Shown piece by piece: positions 12,491 through 23,649 of a stretch of DNA of 64,000 bases. Where the stretch lies: contig NC_049901.1 of NCBI RefSeq assembly GCF_001411555.2, forward strand, positions 14,113,190 to 14,177,189, written 5' to 3'. Both the position numbers and the translations under genes were made by a program. Source of the stretch: Juglans regia. Its lineage: Eukaryota; Streptophyta; Magnoliopsida; Fagales; Juglandaceae. Each line of letters begins with the position of its first letter. Position 1 is the first letter of the stretch. The notes below the pieces were generated by a model that searched no databases, was not told where the DNA came from, and saw only the letters and a list, made by a program, of their open reading frames with translations.

Positions 12491-13629
12491 CTAAAAAAAC
12501 ATATAGATTAGTATAATGCAAACTAATTTCACATGCTCTAATTCCCACTGGTCATTAGATAAAGGTAGTTGGTCTTATCCCATTCTAGATTGTATCATTC
12601 ATATTGCAAACATTTTGCCACTCTTTTACTTTTCACGACAGTAGAAATTTCGACAACACCTTCCCATAGTTCTCCAAGTATACATGTTCACATAGAGGGA
12701 TTATCACCTTGCGAATAATATATCCAAAGAACAAATGAGGAATACACAGAAACTTCATACTAAACGTGTAAAGTAAGAGTATCGAAAATGTGTAATATAA
12801 ATAATATAATCTCACACTGTCTACACTGGACAATGCAAGAATTAGTGAACACCTGAGTGTACACTAATCCCCAAACGGATCTAAGGTTATTCATGCAATA
12901 TTACACAAAATCTAACAAATAACATATAAATATATACTACACACAAGCTATGTCCAAATTTGGGAGGCTTTGTTCTAAGTAATGTATATGGAATATGTTT
13001 TTTGAATTACTTAGAAATTAATTAATAAATATAAATTAAATTAAAGTTATTTGTTATTTATTAGTTATTTGTAGTCTTTAGTTAGGAATTACTTAATATG
13101 ATTTTTTCTTATTTGATATATATTATTCTTAGTATGCTTTGATCTTATTTGTTTTATTTACTAAGTATGTTATGAATTACTTAGTATGTTTAATATCATA
13201 TTATTTAATTAGTTATATAGTATAATCTAGTATCTTATTAATATATAGTATTTGTTTAATATCATATTAGTTAATTAGTTATTTCTTTTATATTGCTTTA
13301 TTTCTATTATTAATTACTTTTTTTGTATTATATAATATCTTATTAATTAGCTATTTGTTTCAAACGTAGTATATGTTATAAATACTTTATTTGTTTTAAA
13401 CATATTATATGTTACAAATTACAAGTTTTTAATAGTGTGTTTAATTACTTTTTAAATTGTTTAGTATATACTTATATTGCTTAATATATATTAATTGTTT
13501 TAAAATTGTTTAGTATATATAATCAATATATGCTTATATTACTTAATATCTTATTAATTTGTTATTTATTAGTTAATTATGAATTCTTTTTATATTTTCT
13601 ATCTCCTAATTCTATCTTCTACATTCACA

Positions 13630-13960
13630 ATAATCACAAATCAAAATATATTTACAATATATTCACACATATATGCACAAAATCATAACATGTTCACAAT
13701 ATTTACATAATATTTTTTTTATTCCCAATATATGCACAAATCACTCCACTATTATGTTTAATCACAACATGTTCACTATATCTCTTTTTTAAATTCACAA
13801 CATATTCACAACAAATTACCAATATATTCAAAAAATCACAACATATTCTTATTAAATTTTGAACATATTCACAACAAGTTACCAATATATTCATAACATA
13901 TTCACAAAATCACAACATATTCACAATCAATTCACAAAAAATCACAACATATTCCCAACC
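13630..13960. repeat. Degenerate tandem repeat, unit about 15-20 bases
   Basis: Repeated variants of 'cacaacatattcacaa' and 'accaatatattcac' follow one another. The cysteine-rich open frame on the minus strand here simply translates the repeat. Confidence 0.7.
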
Positions 13961-14173
13961 AAGTTTAGAAATATACCTAGCCTAACAATATCCCTTTACA
14001 AATCAAAAGCTTCAACAAGCTCCAACAAATAATCCTTAAAAAAATACAATACTAGTTAGTTCAAACTAAACAATACATAGTTATAACAAAATAAATCTAA
14101 ATAAATAAAGAAAAAAAAACACAAAAAAATCATCCATATTGCACTAACCTCTTTTCAAGAACAAAGAAAAATT

Positions 14174-14213
14174 TCACTCACTCACTCTCTCTCTCTCTCT
14201 CACACACACACAC
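14174..14213. repeat. (CT)n(CA)n compound microsatellite
   Basis: A run of CT dinucleotides passing directly into CA dinucleotides. Confidence 0.9.
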
Positions 14214-14299
14214 AGGCGAATGGGCTGAATTGCCTTCAACCTGTGTGAAATAAAGACGTCCTAGTACATAATATTAGAACGACGGCGTATAATATCATC

Positions 14300-14635
14300 A
14301 TACAAGTTATTGTAGCAACATTTTAAATGAAAAGTCATTGCATCAAACCATGGACCGTTCAAACGTTAACACTGTACGTTTGAACGTTCCGTGAAATTTT
14401 GAGTTTCCCCTGAAAGAACCACCTATTTTTTAACAAGTATAAATGTTCGCATGTACATCTATTGATGTGCAAACATTAATAATCCCCACAACAAAGACAT
14501 ATCATGTGGATAATGTTCAAATGCAAACAATAAACGTTTGAACATTATGTTGATGATGTTGCTATGTACAACAGGCCAATAATTTCATTCACGTTCGAAC
14601 GTTAAGTTGTACACATTCAAATGTGAATGAAATTA
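14300..14635. repeat. CACTA subterminal repeats, split by the LINE
   Basis: Several ACGTTCGAACGT-like palindromes and half-sites. The cluster continues on the far side of the LINE (20580-20660), showing that the LINE landed inside it. Confidence 0.7.
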
Positions 14636-14640
14636 GGTTC

Positions 14641-14649
<9 letters not shown>
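14636..14649. repeat. LINE target-site duplication, left copy
   Basis: GGTTCCACATATAT is repeated exactly at 20538-20551 on the other side of the LINE. Confidence 0.9.

Positions 14650-14678
<29 letters not shown>
14650..14678. repeat. (TA)n tail of the LINE
   Basis: An alternating AT tract at the 3' end of the minus-strand LINE, merging with the AT end of the target duplication. It stands in for the poly(A) tail that most plant L1 elements carry. Confidence 0.7.
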
Positions 14679-14877
14679 GAAAAGTTAGGGTCACCTGTAC
14701 ACTAGTGACCCCTCCCCAATTTTATTGATAGCCCTCACTTGTGGCGGAGGAAAATCGTGGTTACAAAGACAAGCATCTGGGGTACAAAACGAAAAAACCC
14801 AGCATGCAGGAAAAAAACCAAGCCGGAAAAAACCAACAAAAACAACAAAATAAACGACAAACATCGAAAACTCGAAT

Positions 14878-17800
14878 CTACCTAAAACGCAAAGACGGTA
14901 AACCTGAGTAATCCATACGGAAAGGACCCCGCAATTCACGGGGAGACTCCGTTAATTGCGAAACTGCTAGTTCGTTTCCAGAAGCTCCCTGTTTGGCTAA
15001 CCAATCAGCAACTTTATTTCCCTCTCTAAAAACGTCGTTTATCGAGTAGGTCATGGAGTCCATAGTGTCGATTATTTCCTCCCAGAAATCCTCCAGATAC
15101 CACACCCCACATCTCTTGCTCTTCCACCAGGAAATAACATTCATAGAATCAAGCTCAATATGCACATAATTAAGAGATAAAGATTTACAAACCTGGATCC
15201 CATGAAGAAGAGCTAGAAGTTCTGCCCGATTATTAGAACCTATGCCAATGAATGAGGAAAAAGCATGAATAAGTTTTCCATGATTATTTCTAATGATCCC
15301 ACCTATCCCTGAGGCACCAGGGTTACCCAAACTGCTGCCATCTGTGTTAAGCTTGACCCATCCCGCCGAAGGACGATTCCAAGTGATAGTTTTGCAACGC
15401 CGATTAGGGGTAAGAACAGCCTGGACATTCAAACTTTTCAAAACCTGCAAATCAAAACTGGAAATGTGAGTACTAGCATGCATATCACGGCATATAAGAC
15501 TAATCCACCAACGAACAGAATGAATAATTTCTGAGGTAGATTCAAAGCGACCCTCCATACGCGCCAAACAGCGCCTCCGCCATAATCTCCAAGTAATAAT
15601 CACCGGAAGAATACCCAAAATAATACCAACATGAGATGAATTATTAGCTCGACGAAACCACCTTTCCACTGTATCTTTCCAATTTTGACCTATCGGGATC
15701 CCAAGATAAACCCCAAAATAATGCCAAGTATAATTAGCAATATCACCTGCAAAAATAACATGATTTTGGTCCTCAAAGTGACCATTAGCACAGCAATCAC
15801 AACGAGAGGTAATAGGGATGCCAATACGACGAAGATGATGATCAACACTAAGGGTCATATACCAAGCTTTCCACATGAGAGACGACATTTTGAGGGGGAG
15901 GCTCTTATGCCAAATCCAAGAATGACCCTCAATAATATCACTTCTAATGCGGATACAATCCCAAGCCGACTTAGTAGTAAACATACCATTATCATTTTTA
16001 GTCCAAATCAGGACTCCATACCAGGCTTCGTTTTGCAAAGATCCTCTAAAATTTCATCAATATGATCCGGCCCCACTAACTGACGAATAAAATCGACAAT
16101 CCCAAACATTATTTAATTGACAATCCTTCACGAGAAGATTGGGGTGCCCCACAATATTCATATCATTACTTAAAGGACCTCTGTCTCTCCAATTATCATA
16201 CCAGAAAAAAATCTTACCATCCTTAAGACGCCATTTAGAATTATCCAAGATCAAAGGAAGAGATTTAGCAATCTTTTTCCAAAACCTAGTACCCTTGGTA
16301 GGATCAACCAGGGTCCAAGGTTTTTGACCCACATATTTACACTTAAAAAAATTAGCCCATAAAGAGTTACCTTGAATAAGATTCCAAGCAAATCTGGCAT
16401 GAAGGGCTTTCTGCATATCATCGAGGTTTCTAAGCGCCAAACCTCCTTCCTCCACAGGACGGCAGATAGAATTCCAGGCCACCCATTTTTTCTTACCTTT
16501 GCCATTATGCTCCCCCCAAAAAAAAGTACTCATCATCCGGTGGATGTTTTTAATAATAGCTTGAGGGACATGAAGGACCGCAAAGAGATGAAGAGCCATA
16601 CTAGAGATGACGTGACGAAGTAAGGTAAGACGGCCACCCGTCGATAGAAATCTCATCTTCCACCCCGAAATTTTCTTTTGGATATTAGCCAGCATATCTT
16701 CCAGATGAACCTGTTTGAGACGACCCGAAATGATAGGCACTCCAAGATATTTGAAAGGAAAAGATCCTTCTGAAAATCCAGTCTTCCGTAATAATAAGTT
16801 TTTGCGACCAGCAGCTATTTTTTGGGAGCAAAATATGGCAGATTTAGAATGATTGATACACTGACCCGACCAGCTCTCATATTTATGGAGCACAGATAAG
16901 ATCTCCCTAATAGCTTGAGAGCTACCATTAGAAAAAATAACAACATCATCAGCATACATAAGATGAGAGATTCTGGGCGTACCTTGGGCCTGAGAGAATT
17001 GACCAAATTTGTTGGCCTCCACACTTTGCTTGATCAATCTAGAGAGAATCTCTTGAAGTATAATAAATAGATAAGGAGAAAGAGGGTCACCCTGACGTAA
17101 ACCTCGGCCAGCTTTGAAAAATCCTTTCATAGTGCCATTCATCATAATAGAATACCAAGGAGTCGAGATGCAAGTTCTGATAAGATCACAAAAATTAGAG
17201 GAAAAACCAAAACAACAAAGAACCTCCAGAAGAAACAACCAATCCACTCGATCATAAGCTTTAGCCATATCTAATTTAATCATGATATTACCACCATGGG
17301 CCTTTTTATTAATGGAGTGGATCATTTCCTGAGTAATGGTAATATTATCAAAGATACTTCTCCCAGGAATGAAAGCTCCTTGTTCCCACGAAATCATTCT
17401 TAAGAGGAGACCTGTCAGCCGATTAACTATAATTTTGGAGCATATTTTATAGAACACCGAGCAAAGACTGATTGGCCTAAATTTATCAAACCCAGAGGGA
17501 GTATCAACCTTTGGAATTAAGACCAGAAAAGATGCAGTAAAAAATCTTGGAAGATGTTTAGAATTATAAAATTCAGAAATGGCTTCCAAGACATCTTCTT
17601 TCACAATATCCCAACAACTTTTGAAAAAGCCCGAGCTAAAACCATCAGGTCCCGGAGAACTGTTAGAAGGGATAGACGAAAGAGCAGAGTACACTTCCTT
17701 CATAGAAGGCATCCCACACAACATCAAATTATCAGAATCAGAAATAATAGGAGAAATAAGAGTAGATAAATCAGGTAACAAACTTATCTGGGAACCCTGC

Positions 17801-19001
17801 AAAAAGGAAGAAAAATAATCCACAGCACCCTGATGAATACCCTCCGGCGAGTTAAAAACCATACCATTTGATGATCTCATATACATTACTTTTTTGCACC
17901 GTTTGTTAGCAAGGCAAGCATGAAAAAATTTAGTATTCCGGTCTCCTTCCATATGCCATTTTAACTTGGCCATTTGAGCCAATCTAGTATCTTCACGACA
18001 GAGCCAATTATCCAAATCCGCAGAGGCAACAATAAGATCCCGCTCCGTAGAATCATCCCAATTTTGCTGAAGTTTCTTTTCCAACTCCTCAATTTGCTTC
18101 TCAAGGGATATAATATGCATATTAGTATGACCGAAATTCTGTTTATTCCATTCACGCAAGGCGACCTTAGTAATCTTCAATTTAAAAGCCAATTTAGAGA
18201 GCCCATGGCCATCAAAAGTAGCAGACCAAGCCTGCTTAACGCACGGCAAGAATTGAGGATGATCCACCCACATTTGTTGAAAGCGAAAAGGCGAAGGGCC
18301 ATATGAAGAGGGATCCAACTTGAACTCTATAACCATGGGGGCGTGATCAGAAGTTGTTTTAGGCAAGTAAGAGCAAACTGCATTCGGGAAATACGAAAGC
18401 AAGGAAAAATCCATAAGAACACGATCCAGCTTAGCCCAAGACCTAGCAAGACCCGACTGCCATTGCACCAAGAAAAAATACTGCCTTTAGAATTCATCTC
18501 AACCAATCCACCTTGATGGATCCAATCATTGAAGTCCGCCATCGCCGCATTAGATCTAGGAGATCCACCCCTTCTCTCCGAGTTATTCTGAATAATATTA
18601 AAGTCCCCAGCAAACAAACAAGGAACCGGACCCATAGCTTGGGAGCTAAGGTCCTCCCACATAATTTTTCTCTCGTACATACTGCATTTAGCATAGATGA
18701 TATTTAATAGAAACTGGACAGACCCAGAGGTGACCCGAAGAGAAACAAACTGCATGTTGGATCTCACCACTTGAATATCAAGAGAATTAGCCCAAAAAAT
18801 CCAGATTTTACCACCAACATCCACATTAGAAGAAAAAGAATCAAATTGAAGATAATGCTGCAACCTAATGGCTTTGTCCACATTTTGAAACGGTTCAAGA
18901 ACCGCAACCAATTGAGGTTTGAACTTGGAGACTAATTTCTTTAATCTGCGCCGAGATGTACCAATGCCACGGACATTCCAAACAATTATAGAATTATTCA
19001 T
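14878..19001 (-). pseudogene. LINE ORF2: endonuclease, reverse transcriptase, RNase H
   Basis: The frame opens at ATG 19001 with an AP-type endonuclease (NNSIIVWNVRGIG, LEPFQ, FAGDFNII, SDHAPMVIEF). It then has a non-LTR reverse transcriptase (RPISLCSVFYKI, AKAYDRVDW, RQGDPLSPYLF, catalytic YADD at 16945-16956), a zf-RVT-like segment (CDCCANG) and an RNase H domain (KLNTDGSSLGNPG, NNRAELLALLHGI, LDSMNVI). One single-base frameshift lies near 18445-18455 within the endonuclease. Two more frame changes near 16085 and 16025 separate RT from the C-terminal part; the sequence between them is open in a third frame. Otherwise the reading is continuous, so the protein was lost recently. It would nick the target and copy the element RNA. 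Confidence 0.92.
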
Positions 19002-19108
19002 AAAAATAAAGTAGAGGGGCGGGTGATGACCCGAGTGGAGCTTCTAACTTTCTCAAATTTTTTTTTCTTATATTTTTTCTTTACCTGTTTATCTTCAGAC
19101 TCCGAATG

Positions 19109-20476
19109 CTATTCCTTATAAAGAGGTAACACATCTGGAGGGATATCAGGGTCCGGCTCAGAGGCGATATCTTCAGGATAAATGTCAATATTTTCCTTGC
19201 TACTTTTAGTATATAAATTCAGATCATTATCCTCATTCGTCATGAAGGCAGTTTCCTCAAGTATCAGAGAAGGAATTGATTCGACATTAAAGGAGAATAT
19301 ATCATTTTGGTTCAGAAGGTTACCTGCAACCTCCGAAGGCACTATCGCTTCTCTAATGCAATGATTGTTGAGGTCCATGTTCTTCCCCAGATCAGAGTGA
19401 ATTTCGAAGCTGTTCCCAGGCTGTTCCAGACTGACCTTCGGTAGCGCACCAGCGGACTCCGTTTCAGGAGAACCAGGAACTGGGATCTCACCGTCACGTT
19501 TATTATCAATGCTTGGACCACCAGAAATATATTCCCCAGTCATACATTCCTGATCGTGAATCCCATGTTGAAATTTAAATGCATCCTCACACGGCGCCAG
19601 AGGTTCAGCAGCCTCTGTTTCGGAAAGGAGAAACAGTGTATTATTTATTTCACCCTCCTCTTTCTGAGATGAAGTGTTTCCACCCGATTCCTCCTTTTCT
19701 TTGTTCCGACCCCGGTTTCGATCCTCCTGCTTGGGTTTACCTGCTCTACAGGACTTAGAGTTATGTCCCTGCACTCTGCACTTACCACAGTACGCTGGCA
19801 ACGTCTCAAAAATAATCTCTTGTTTTCTGCTCGTAGCCAGACCAGGGGTGCCAATCCAGAAGTACGAAATCGGCTCCTTAGTAGCGTCCATCTCCAAACA
19901 AAGCCGAGTTCCATCAGTTCGGGTTGCACAACGCGTAGAATTATCCCTGCGTATGAATCTACCAAGCGGAGCGGTGAAAATCCGAAGGAAAGATTCTTGA
20001 TAAAAGTTAGGAGGTAATCTGGGAAGGAGGATCCAGACCGGAACATTAGAGGGTTCATGTTCCTCATTAAAATCGGGAGACCAGTGGAACGCACGGTACG
20101 CCACTCCATTCACTTCACACGACTCACGGGACAGGGCTTTCACAAAGTCTGCTTCCGTAGCCAATCTGATGAAGACGTTTCGGGGCAATTTCATTGAGGA
20201 AACCACCGGGATAGAAGACAAGCCCCATCGACTGGCAATGAACGCACGAATCGCATCAAGAGAAGGACGTTGGCGGAGAAACTTGATCACAATCGAGAAG
20301 CGGAAAGGTTCCGCAGATCTGTTGATTTCTTCCTTTGAGAATTGAAAGAATATTTCTCCGTCCATTATTTTTGGAACACGATGTGCAATTGAGATTTCAG
20401 GGAGTGGTTGCGGCGCCGCAACAGCCATTTCGGCGAAGGATGGACGGCCAGCTGAATGGCCATCCACGGCTGCCAT
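19109..20476 (-). CDS. LINE ORF1: DUF4283 and zinc-knuckle protein
   Basis: An uninterrupted 455-residue frame starting at ATG 20476, about 60 bases from the element's 5' end. Residues ~40-225 form a DUF4283-type domain (FSIVIKFLRQRPSLDAIR, VPVWILLPRLP, RTDGTRLCLEMD). A zinc knuckle follows at C230-x2-C233-x4-H238-x4-C243. The rest is acidic and low in structure. This is the usual ORF1 of plant L1 elements: it binds the element RNA and forms the transposition particle with ORF2. It is the only intact gene of the LINE and may still be expressed, but it is not a host gene. Confidence 0.9.
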   Translation of the reverse strand: MAAVDGHSAGRPSFAEMAVAAPQPLPEISIAHRVPKIMDGEIFFQFSKEEINRSAEPFRFSIVIKFLRQRPSLDAIRAFIASRWGLSSIPVVSSMKLPRNVFIRLATEADFVKALSRESCEVNGVAYRAFHWSPDFNEEHEPSNVPVWILLPRLPPNFYQESFLRIFTAPLGRFIRRDNSTRCATRTDGTRLCLEMDATKEPISYFWIGTPGLATSRKQEIIFETLPAYCGKCRVQGHNSKSCRAGKPKQEDRNRGRNKEKEESGGNTSSQKEEGEINNTLFLLSETEAAEPLAPCEDAFKFQHGIHDQECMTGEYISGGPSIDNKRDGEIPVPGSPETESAGALPKVSLEQPGNSFEIHSDLGKNMDLNNHCIREAIVPSEVAGNLLNQNDIFSFNVESIPSLILEETAFMTNEDNDLNLYTKSSKENIDIYPEDIASEPDPDIPPDVLPLYKE

Positions 20477-20537
20477 GCAGCCAAAACAAAACCAAAAGAC
20501 GGAACCCTAGCAGAGACGTAAAGGGCAGAAGCGTCTG

Positions 20538-20551
20538 GGTTCCACATATAT
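20538..20551. repeat. LINE target-site duplication, right copy
   Basis: GGTTCCACATATAT, identical to 14636-14649. Confidence 0.9.
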
Positions 20552-20760
20552 TATCTAACAATTAACATGGAAAATGTCCCGCCAAATTTTTAAAAAGGTT
20601 CAAACGTGTATTTAAAAGTTCTAACATCACCTCAACACGTTCGAACCTTGTATTGTTCAAAATGAATCACATATTTATATATTTTTTAAACAATAATAGT
20701 TTATATAATATTTTAATTACACACGATATGTAACATAATTTGCTTATAATATACTTTTAC
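20552..20760. repeat. CACTA subterminal repeats beyond the LINE
   Basis: Further ACGTTCGAAC-type motifs at 20598-20655 continue the cluster seen at 14300-14635, then AT-rich sequence. Confidence 0.6.
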
Positions 20761-21235
20761 ATAGTGTTATTAGTATAACATATATATATATATTATTAGC
20801 TTATAATATATTAGTATATAATATTAGTTGTTAATTATACTTTATTAATATATTAACACTAGACTAGTATATATACTATACTAGTGCCCCATGCACTAGT
20901 ATAACATATATACTAATACATAGTATTATTAGTATATCATATATTATTAGTTTATAATATATTAATATATAATATTAGTTGTTAATTATACTTTATTAAT
21001 ATATTAACAATACCAGACTAGTATATATAATATACTAGTGCACTATTTACTAGTATAACATATATACTAGTAGATAATGTTATTAGTATAACATATATTA
21101 TTAGCTTATAATATATTAGTAAATAATATTATTTGTTAATTATACTTTATTACTATATTAACAACACTAAACTAGTATAGTATATATACTAGTACATAAT
21201 ATAGTAATTTATTACAATATATTCACAATATATAA
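20760..21235. repeat. AT-rich tandem repeat, three copies of about 155-160 bases
   Basis: The series 'ttattagtataacatata', 'ttagttgttaattatac', 'tattaatatattaaca', 'actagtatatata' recurs three times, with starts near 20767, 20926 and 21079. Confidence 0.8.
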
Positions 21236-21364
21236 CAACTATATTATCAATATTAATATTATTAGATTATATAATATATAACAAATATTATATATTATAT
21301 TATAAATAATATATTATTTAGTATAAATTATCAAAAATATATTCTAGAAACATTCAAATATCTC

Positions 21365-21627
21365 AAAAATTAAGTGATGAACATTCGAACGTACAAATAG
21401 TAACGTTTAGATGGCTCTCTCGAGAATTAAGTGACGTTCGAAAGTTAACGTTAGAATGTTCGAACATCATGTGCTTATAAGTTGTTGTCCAAACAAGAAA
21501 CAACATTTCAGCAAACATGTATCTCGTTAGAACTCAAACTGTTGACTTCACCACCAAATCCTTCGCCGCTGCCGTCAAACATCACCACAAACGTTACAAA
21601 AGGGTATGCATCCATATCTAACCCTTA

Positions 21628-21672
<45 letters not shown>

Positions 21673-22200
21673 ATGTTTAATGAAGGTTTTGGTATGAACC
21701 AAAACTTATTGGTGGTCGAATTTTCATCTTGATTTTCCGGTCACCATGGGTTGCCAATGGCTAAACGGCTACCGTATACTTCATTTTTTCGATGATTTTT
21801 AGTCACTTTCATTGTGCTTGAGGTGTACGAGAATGACTGAGTCGACTTAGCCATTTCTATGTCGTAACATTCAAACGTTAAACCTTTCAAATGAGGAAGA
21901 CGACAAACACGTTTGAACATTAATCTTGTAACGTGCGAACATTCTCTAGTACTTTCGAACATAACGAGAGTACGTGCAAATTTGTATTTTACATTCAAAT
22001 GTATGTTTGTAATGTTTGAAAATCATATAGTTCATATTCTTGAACATCACAAACGTTTGAACGTTAGTCTTATGTTCGAAAGTTTATTTCACATTCGTTC
22101 AAATGTAAAACCTTTCAACTTCCAAAAAGGTCAAAAACATTCGAATGAATAGTTAATATACGTTCAAACGTTTTAATAAATAGTTAATGTACGTTCGAAC
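21365..22200. repeat. CACTA subterminal repeats with (TA)n tract
   Basis: Many ACGTTCGAAC / TTCAAACGTT motifs occur at 21380-21480 and 21860-22200, and a (TA)n run at 21638-21669. A short plus-strand frame starts at ATG 21517 (YLVRTQTVDFTTKSFAAAVK) and could be a first exon, but nothing supports it. Confidence 0.6.
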
Positions 22201-22204
22201 TGTT

Positions 22205-23232
22205 ATGGCCGAATGAGAAGTCTTGATCAACGAGTTTGACAAGCTTATATGGGAGCAGAAGAGCCTCATAGATGTCTTCACTACTAGAGACTGGAGTAGT
22301 ATTTGCACATTGAGGGGTAGGATATACCCCTCACTGGTTCGACATATGTCATCGCCTAGCTATTGGGCATTCGTCGCATAGCTGAGACATCGACTACAAG
22401 AGGTACTTAGCCTAGGTACGGATCTGAGTAGCAGGCACATCTATAGCAGCTGCAGGCACAACTGATGCAGATGTAGGCACTACTGCATCATCTGCTGGCC
22501 TAGTTGACCGGTCGGAGGTTGAGGGTACTGATCAGAAGGTTGATGATGAGGACTGAGATGAGGATTTCTACATCCTCACTGAGACTACACGTAGCTCGAT
22601 AAGAAGAACTCGTTCAATCAAAATAGTTGCTGCCTTTTTTTTCCCGCATGTTGCATCTTATTGTTACAATAAATGTGGATCTTCTGGCACATAAGGCCAC
22701 ATTTTGTCAAAATCGTGCACAGTTTCTCATACAAGTGGCACGTGGAGAGCCCATTGACTTGCCATTGTGCATTTTTTAAATAATCTGTTACGAGGTGAGC
22801 ATCGTCTCCACAGACAAACTCCCATATAGAGTCATCATTACCCTGTTATTACTGGTCCAAAGAGTGCCACCCCAGGCAAAGGAGTAGCTAACAGAGCAGA
22901 TCAGCCCCCTCGACATGACCACATACCTTCAGAGCATTGGACAGGGGAGGGGGCATGCTCGACGTCAGTCTAGCCCTATACCAGATCTTGTTCCTCCAAC
23001 CCATTCTGGGCCCGGTGTTGCTCCCCATATTGGAAGTACTAGTTAGCCACCAGCGGGTACATCTGATGTGGATGCACGTCTTGCCTGGGTTGATGCGATG
23101 ATATCAGATCTTACTGTGCATATCAACTAACAAATTGTGGCTGTAGAGGAGACTGTCGTTGAAATTGCCCATCGTGTATATATTCTAAACGAGAAGGTCA
23201 CGACATTGATTGAGGAGTTCTGCCATATATGA
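22205..23232 (+). pseudogene. Degenerate protein-coding remnant inside the CACTA element
   Basis: On the plus strand, frames with scattered stops read EVLINEFDKLIWEQKSLIDVFTTRDWSSICTL, then an acidic and serine/proline-rich part (PTHSGPGVAPHIG). It ends in what looks like a coiled coil (IVAVEETVVEIAHRVYILNEKVTTLIEEF). The arrangement loosely resembles the 'putative plant transposon protein' domain found in some plant transposons. It runs opposite to TNP2. I cannot name it with assurance; it may be an accessory gene of the element or a captured host fragment. Confidence 0.35.
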
Positions 23233-23631
23233 TTTGTGAACAACACGTCGATCTAAGTATTGTTTACAAAATTTTATCATATTTTGTACTTTATTTTTAT
23301 TATATGTAATGAACAATATTATTCGATATATTTACTGTTTTTGAATTTCAATTCTCAATCTTTTTTAATTTGAAATATCCAACTTTAATATTAAATCAAT
23401 TAACATTCGAACGTGAATCACTAACATTCGAACGTTGGCGTAAAAAATTTACACGTTCGCACGTAAGTAGCCTCAATATTCGAATGTCCAAGACCCATTC
23501 TGTGAATATGTATACGTTCGAAAGTAATACAATTTCTCAATTGCCTTTAGTGACAATTTCCACAAACCATCACATAATTGCTTTCTGGTGATGATTTGGG
23601 AATTGTCAAAATTTTCAAACCGTCACAAAAA
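23233..23631. repeat. CACTA subterminal repeats (right)
   Basis: ACATTCGAACGT-type motifs are dense at 23400-23530, before the right terminus. Confidence 0.65.
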
Positions 23632-23649
23632 CTCATTTATCTTGTAGTG
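23632..23649 (-). repeat. CACTA right terminal inverted repeat
   Basis: The minus strand reads CACTACAAGATAAATGAG, beginning with the CACTACAAGA terminus typical of plant CACTA elements. The possible 3-bp target copy on this side is ATT (23650-23652). Confidence 0.8.

Larger units (their letters stand above)
12491..14290 (-). other. CACTA 5' non-coding region upstream of TNP2
   Basis: Very AT-rich. It contains loose repeats of 'ttagttatttg/tattaatta' (13020-13560), a tandem array at 13630-13960 and a dinucleotide run at 14174-14213. No coding region is supported. It should include the former promoter of the transposase gene. Confidence 0.45.
14650..20537 (-). mobile_element. L1-type LINE, apparently full length
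   Basis: A 5.9-kb element flanked by a 14-bp direct repeat. On the minus strand it runs from a ~60-base 5' leader through ORF1, a 107-base gap, ORF2 (endonuclease, reverse transcriptase, RNase H) and a ~190-base 3' tail to a (TA)n tract instead of poly(A). The intact 5' end, exact target duplication and only a few frameshifts suggest a fairly recent insertion into the CACTA subterminal repeats. Confidence 0.93.
1..23649 (-). mobile_element. CACTA (En/Spm) DNA transposon, decayed, with nested insertions
   Basis: The element is inferred from three kinds of evidence. Minus-strand remnants of TNP2 transposase and a TNPA-like protein lie at 722-12490. Clusters of short inverted ACGTTCGAACGT-like motifs lie near both sides (1-430, 14300-14635, 20580-20660, 21370-22200, 23400-23530). 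A right end at 23632-23649 reads CACTACAAGATAAATGAG on the minus strand, the family terminus. The left end lies outside the window. Removing the gypsy element (7.6 kb) and the LINE (5.9 kb) leaves roughly 10 kb, a usual size for an autonomous CACTA element. Stops and frameshifts in every coding part make it inactive. It is possible that 20552-23649 belongs to a second, related element rather than the same one. Confidence 0.75.

Noticed and set aside
13703..13894. Cysteine-rich small protein on the minus strand
   Set aside because: It translates a tandem DNA repeat; there is no start context or homologue.
19645..20109. 154-codon minus-strand frame
   Set aside because: Alternative frame within LINE ORF1.
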